Shown in pieces: positions 56,116-57,979 of a stretch of 57,979 nucleotides of DNA. Within the stretch, counting starts at the first letter, position 1. Each line of letters begins with the position of its first letter. Both the position numbers and the translations under genes were made by a program. This stretch comes from an uncultured Flavobacteriales bacterium (GTDB lineage Bacteria > Bacteroidota > Bacteroidia > Flavobacteriales > BACL11), in the NCBI GenBank assembly GCA_905478555.1, contig CAJQIZ010000028.1:1-57979 (forward strand), written 5' to 3'. The notes under the pieces are model-generated. The model was not told the DNA's origin. It made no database searches and saw nothing but the letters and a program-made list of their open reading frames with translations.

Positions 56116-56514
56116 ATGAAAAAAGTACTGATTTTAATATTAACTATTTTTAGCTTTAACTCTTTTTCTCAGTCAGAAAAATGGGAAAATTTAATGGAAA
56201 TTGAGGGGGTGAAAATAGATAAAACTATTATTGAATGTGGTGTAAATGAGTTGATTACCTTTAGGTTTACCAACTTAAATAATTACAATGTGAGTGTTAT
56301 GTTTTATGAGGAAGTCTGGGTAGATGGACAGTGTAAACAAGATGGGTTTTCAGAGGAAAATTATAGGGAATTGTCGCTAAAATCAAATGAAATTATTAGT
56401 GGTTCTTGTTCTTTTGCAGATAGTTTTTATATAGGTAATAAGATTAAAAGAGGTAATAAAACTATGGTTTTAACCCATTTTGATTTAAAAAATATTTCAG
56501 TAATAATAAAATAA
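56116..56514 (+). CDS. Small secreted protein of unknown function
   Basis: A 132-residue protein with a signal peptide (MKKVLILILTIFSFNSFSQ) and a mature part with three cysteines (IIECGVNEL, DGQCKQDG, SGSCSFAD) and beta-strand-like alternation. I do not recognise a family. It lies between two large SprB-type genes on the same strand, four bases before the next one, so co-expression with the downstream protein is likely. Confidence 0.65.
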   Translation: MKKVLILILTIFSFNSFSQSEKWENLMEIEGVKIDKTIIECGVNELITFRFTNLNNYNVSVMFYEEVWVDGQCKQDGFSEENYRELSLKSNEIISGSCSFADSFYIGNKIKRGNKTMVLTHFDLKNISVIIK

Positions 56515-56518
56515 TAAT

Positions 56519-57979
56519 ATGAATAAATTATACTCTTTTTTAGTAGCGGTATTGATTAGTGGAACTATTTCTGCTCAGTGTACAGTAACTGCTCTTTCAT
56601 ATATTTGGCCAGATACATCAAACATTAATTCTTGTTTTCAATTAGGAGATACGTTAGTGATTGATGCAACTAATAGTGTTGTTGCTACTCAGTTAGATAA
56701 TGATTTTGAATTAGGAACTTTTGGTAACGGTTGGCAAACAGGTCTTTCAGCAAATGTTATTATTAATGACCCTACTCATTGCGCATGGCCCCCACCTGCA
56801 AATCCAACTCCTAATTTAGCTTATGTTTGGATGGGTAATGCTGCAGCTCATCCAAGAAATTTAACATCAGTTGATTTTGATTTATCTCAATGTTTCAATT
56901 TAGAATTTGACATGAAATATGCTACTCAATCTCAGGCTGGTCCTTGTGAGGGTCCAGATTTATATTGTGAAGGGGTTAGGATACAATATTCTACAGATGC
57001 GGGTGTTACATGGTTTAATTGGGATGGAACACAGGAACAATCTTGGTCTCCTACTGGAAGTGGTTTGCCAGATGCATTAACCGGAAACTGTGCTACACAT
57101 CCTGTATATGCGTATAATAGCACTGGTTATTGGGATCCCGACACTAATAATGTTGGAGGGTCTGCAGCAAGTCCATATGTAAATTGGTTTCATGTAAATG
57201 CAGCCTTACCTTTGGCAGCACAAACTACTTCAACTAGAATTAGATGGATTCAACTTTCATCTTCATCCAACGCATTTGATCATTGGGGATTAGATAATGT
57301 AAAAATTGGTTGTCAGGCGTTTGCTCCAGGCACTTTTTCTTGGTATGGAGGAGCTGCAGTTGATACAATCCTTCCAAACCTTCCTCAAGGAGGTTTACAT
57401 TTACTTACACCAACTATATTAGGGAATTATACATGGGTAGTAGAATATATTGACAGTAGTGTTATGAATACTCAGGGAGTTAACCAACCATCTATCTGTT
57501 ATGATACTGTTCATTTTATTGGAATGTCTAATTTTGATTATAATGTTAATAATGTTAGTTGTTATGGTGATTCTAATGGAATTATTAATGTTGATCAATT
57601 AGATAATTCTTCTACTATATATAGTTTTTCTATAAATGGTATTTTAAATACAAATCCTCAACCTTATGATACTGTTTTTACAAATTTAGGACCTGGTACA
57701 TACGGAATTTCTATTTCTGATAATGGAAATTGTGAGATTGTGGACTCTATTGTAATTAATGCTCCTAATTTTCCTTTGCAATTATCTTCTGCTTCTGATT
57801 CCTTGTATTTATGTTATGGAGACAGTTCCGGTTCTGCTTATGCGGTTACTACTGGAGGTACTCCTTTTTATAGTTACGAGTGGTTTGATGGTAGTTATAC
57901 TCCTATTGGTTTAGGAGATAGTATTAGTGGTTTGTTAGGTGGTAGTTATTTTGTTAAGGTTACAGATGCTAATGGTTGT
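56519..57979 (+). CDS. Large secreted SprB-repeat protein, N-terminal part
   Basis: The frame is open from the ATG at 56519 to the window edge (487 codons). A signal peptide (MNKLYSFLVAVLISGTISAQ) is followed by a beta-jelly-roll-like region (about 60-275, with DNDFELGTFGNGWQTG, FDMKYATQSQAG, WFHVNAALPLAAQ, DHWGLDNVKIG) resembling Reelin-type modules in secreted proteins. SprB-like repeats begin at about 345 (VSCYGDSNGIINV) and 435 (LCYGDSSGSAYAVTTGGTPFYSYEW). It probably continues as a second giant adhesin with a C-terminal sorting domain outside the window. Confidence 0.8.
   Translation, partial: MNKLYSFLVAVLISGTISAQCTVTALSYIWPDTSNINSCFQLGDTLVIDATNSVVATQLDNDFELGTFGNGWQTGLSANVIINDPTHCAWPPPANPTPNLAYVWMGNAAAHPRNLTSVDFDLSQCFNLEFDMKYATQSQAGPCEGPDLYCEGVRIQYSTDAGVTWFNWDGTQEQSWSPTGSGLPDALTGNCATHPVYAYNSTGYWDPDTNNVGGSAASPYVNWFHVNAALPLAAQTTSTRIRWIQLSSSSNAFDHWGLDNVKIGCQAFAPGTFSWYGGAAVDTILPNLPQGGLHLLTPTILGNYTWVVEYIDSSVMNTQGVNQPSICYDTVHFIGMSNFDYNVNNVSCYGDSNGIINVDQLDNSSTIYSFSINGILNTNPQPYDTVFTNLGPGTYGISISDNGNCEIVDSIVINAPNFPLQLSSASDSLYLCYGDSSGSAYAVTTGGTPFYSYEWFDGSYTPIGLGDSISGLLGGSYFVKVTDANGC

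Overview
The window is AT-rich chromosomal DNA from a member of the Bacteroidota, most likely a marine Flavobacteriales-type bacterium. The evidence is a set of type IX secretion (T9SS) and gliding genes (gldJ, a porP/sprF homologue, porU, porV, a gldA-like ATPase), SprB-repeat adhesins with a gliding-motility C-terminal domain, an atpD-atpC pair apart from the other ATP synthase genes, an exbB-exbD-tonB-folC cluster, an NhaD sodium/proton antiporter, and many starts preceded by the Bacteroidota -7 box TAnnTTTG. Nearly all of the DNA is coding. I see no phage, insertion sequence or CRISPR array. One tRNA (Val, anticodon TAC) is present.

Layout. 1-9.5 kb, mostly minus strand: a partial NAD(P)-binding protein, an HtrA protease, tRNA-Val, folC, tonB-like, exbD, exbB, nhaD, an MscS channel, a Glu/Leu dehydrogenase and anmK. 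9.5-14.1 kb, plus: an acyl-CoA dehydrogenase, then an SLBB polysaccharide export protein and its Wzz-like partner. 14.1-24.2 kb: murF, gldJ and porP/sprF (minus), divergent from porU, porV and ispF (plus), which together form a T9SS locus; then a DUF4442-type gene. 24.3-30.2 kb, minus: a peroxiredoxin, and a chain of four overlapping genes (large secreted beta-propeller/PKD protein, methyltransferase, ZIP transporter, small P-loop ATPase). 30.3-36.5 kb: the methionine/SAM region, with metK facing away from metH-metF across a 353-base gap that holds two riboswitches of different classes. 36.5-40.3 kb: a gldA-like ATPase with a SIMPL protein, then a three-gene cluster (secreted HMA protein, T9SS-sorted thioredoxin, cysteine-rich outer-membrane protein). 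40.3-41.4 kb: small genes, degenerate repeats and a truncated exported gene. 41.4-50.7 kb: rsgA-dtd, a TonB-dependent receptor, a YiiX-like lipoprotein, atpC-atpD, ribF and a UvrD/PcrA helicase. 50.8-58 kb: a 1730-residue SprB-repeat adhesin, a small secreted protein and a second large secreted protein cut by the window edge.

How the genes fit together. The T9SS genes make the outer-membrane export and sorting machinery. The window also encodes several likely cargoes with three kinds of C-terminal sorting signal: a type A domain on the thioredoxin, a short variant on the beta-propeller protein, and a type B/gliding domain on the adhesin. The strongest regulatory observation is the metK/metH gap. 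It carries a SAM-II aptamer on the metK side and a SAM-I (S-box) aptamer on the metH side. The SAM-II leader has a downstream segment, ending in six U, that can pair with the 5' half of the aptamer. A second unexplained signal is a dispersed tRNA-3'-end/terminator-like repeat, seen after htrA and in two decayed copies around a small membrane-protein gene, the second of which cuts into a truncated exported gene.
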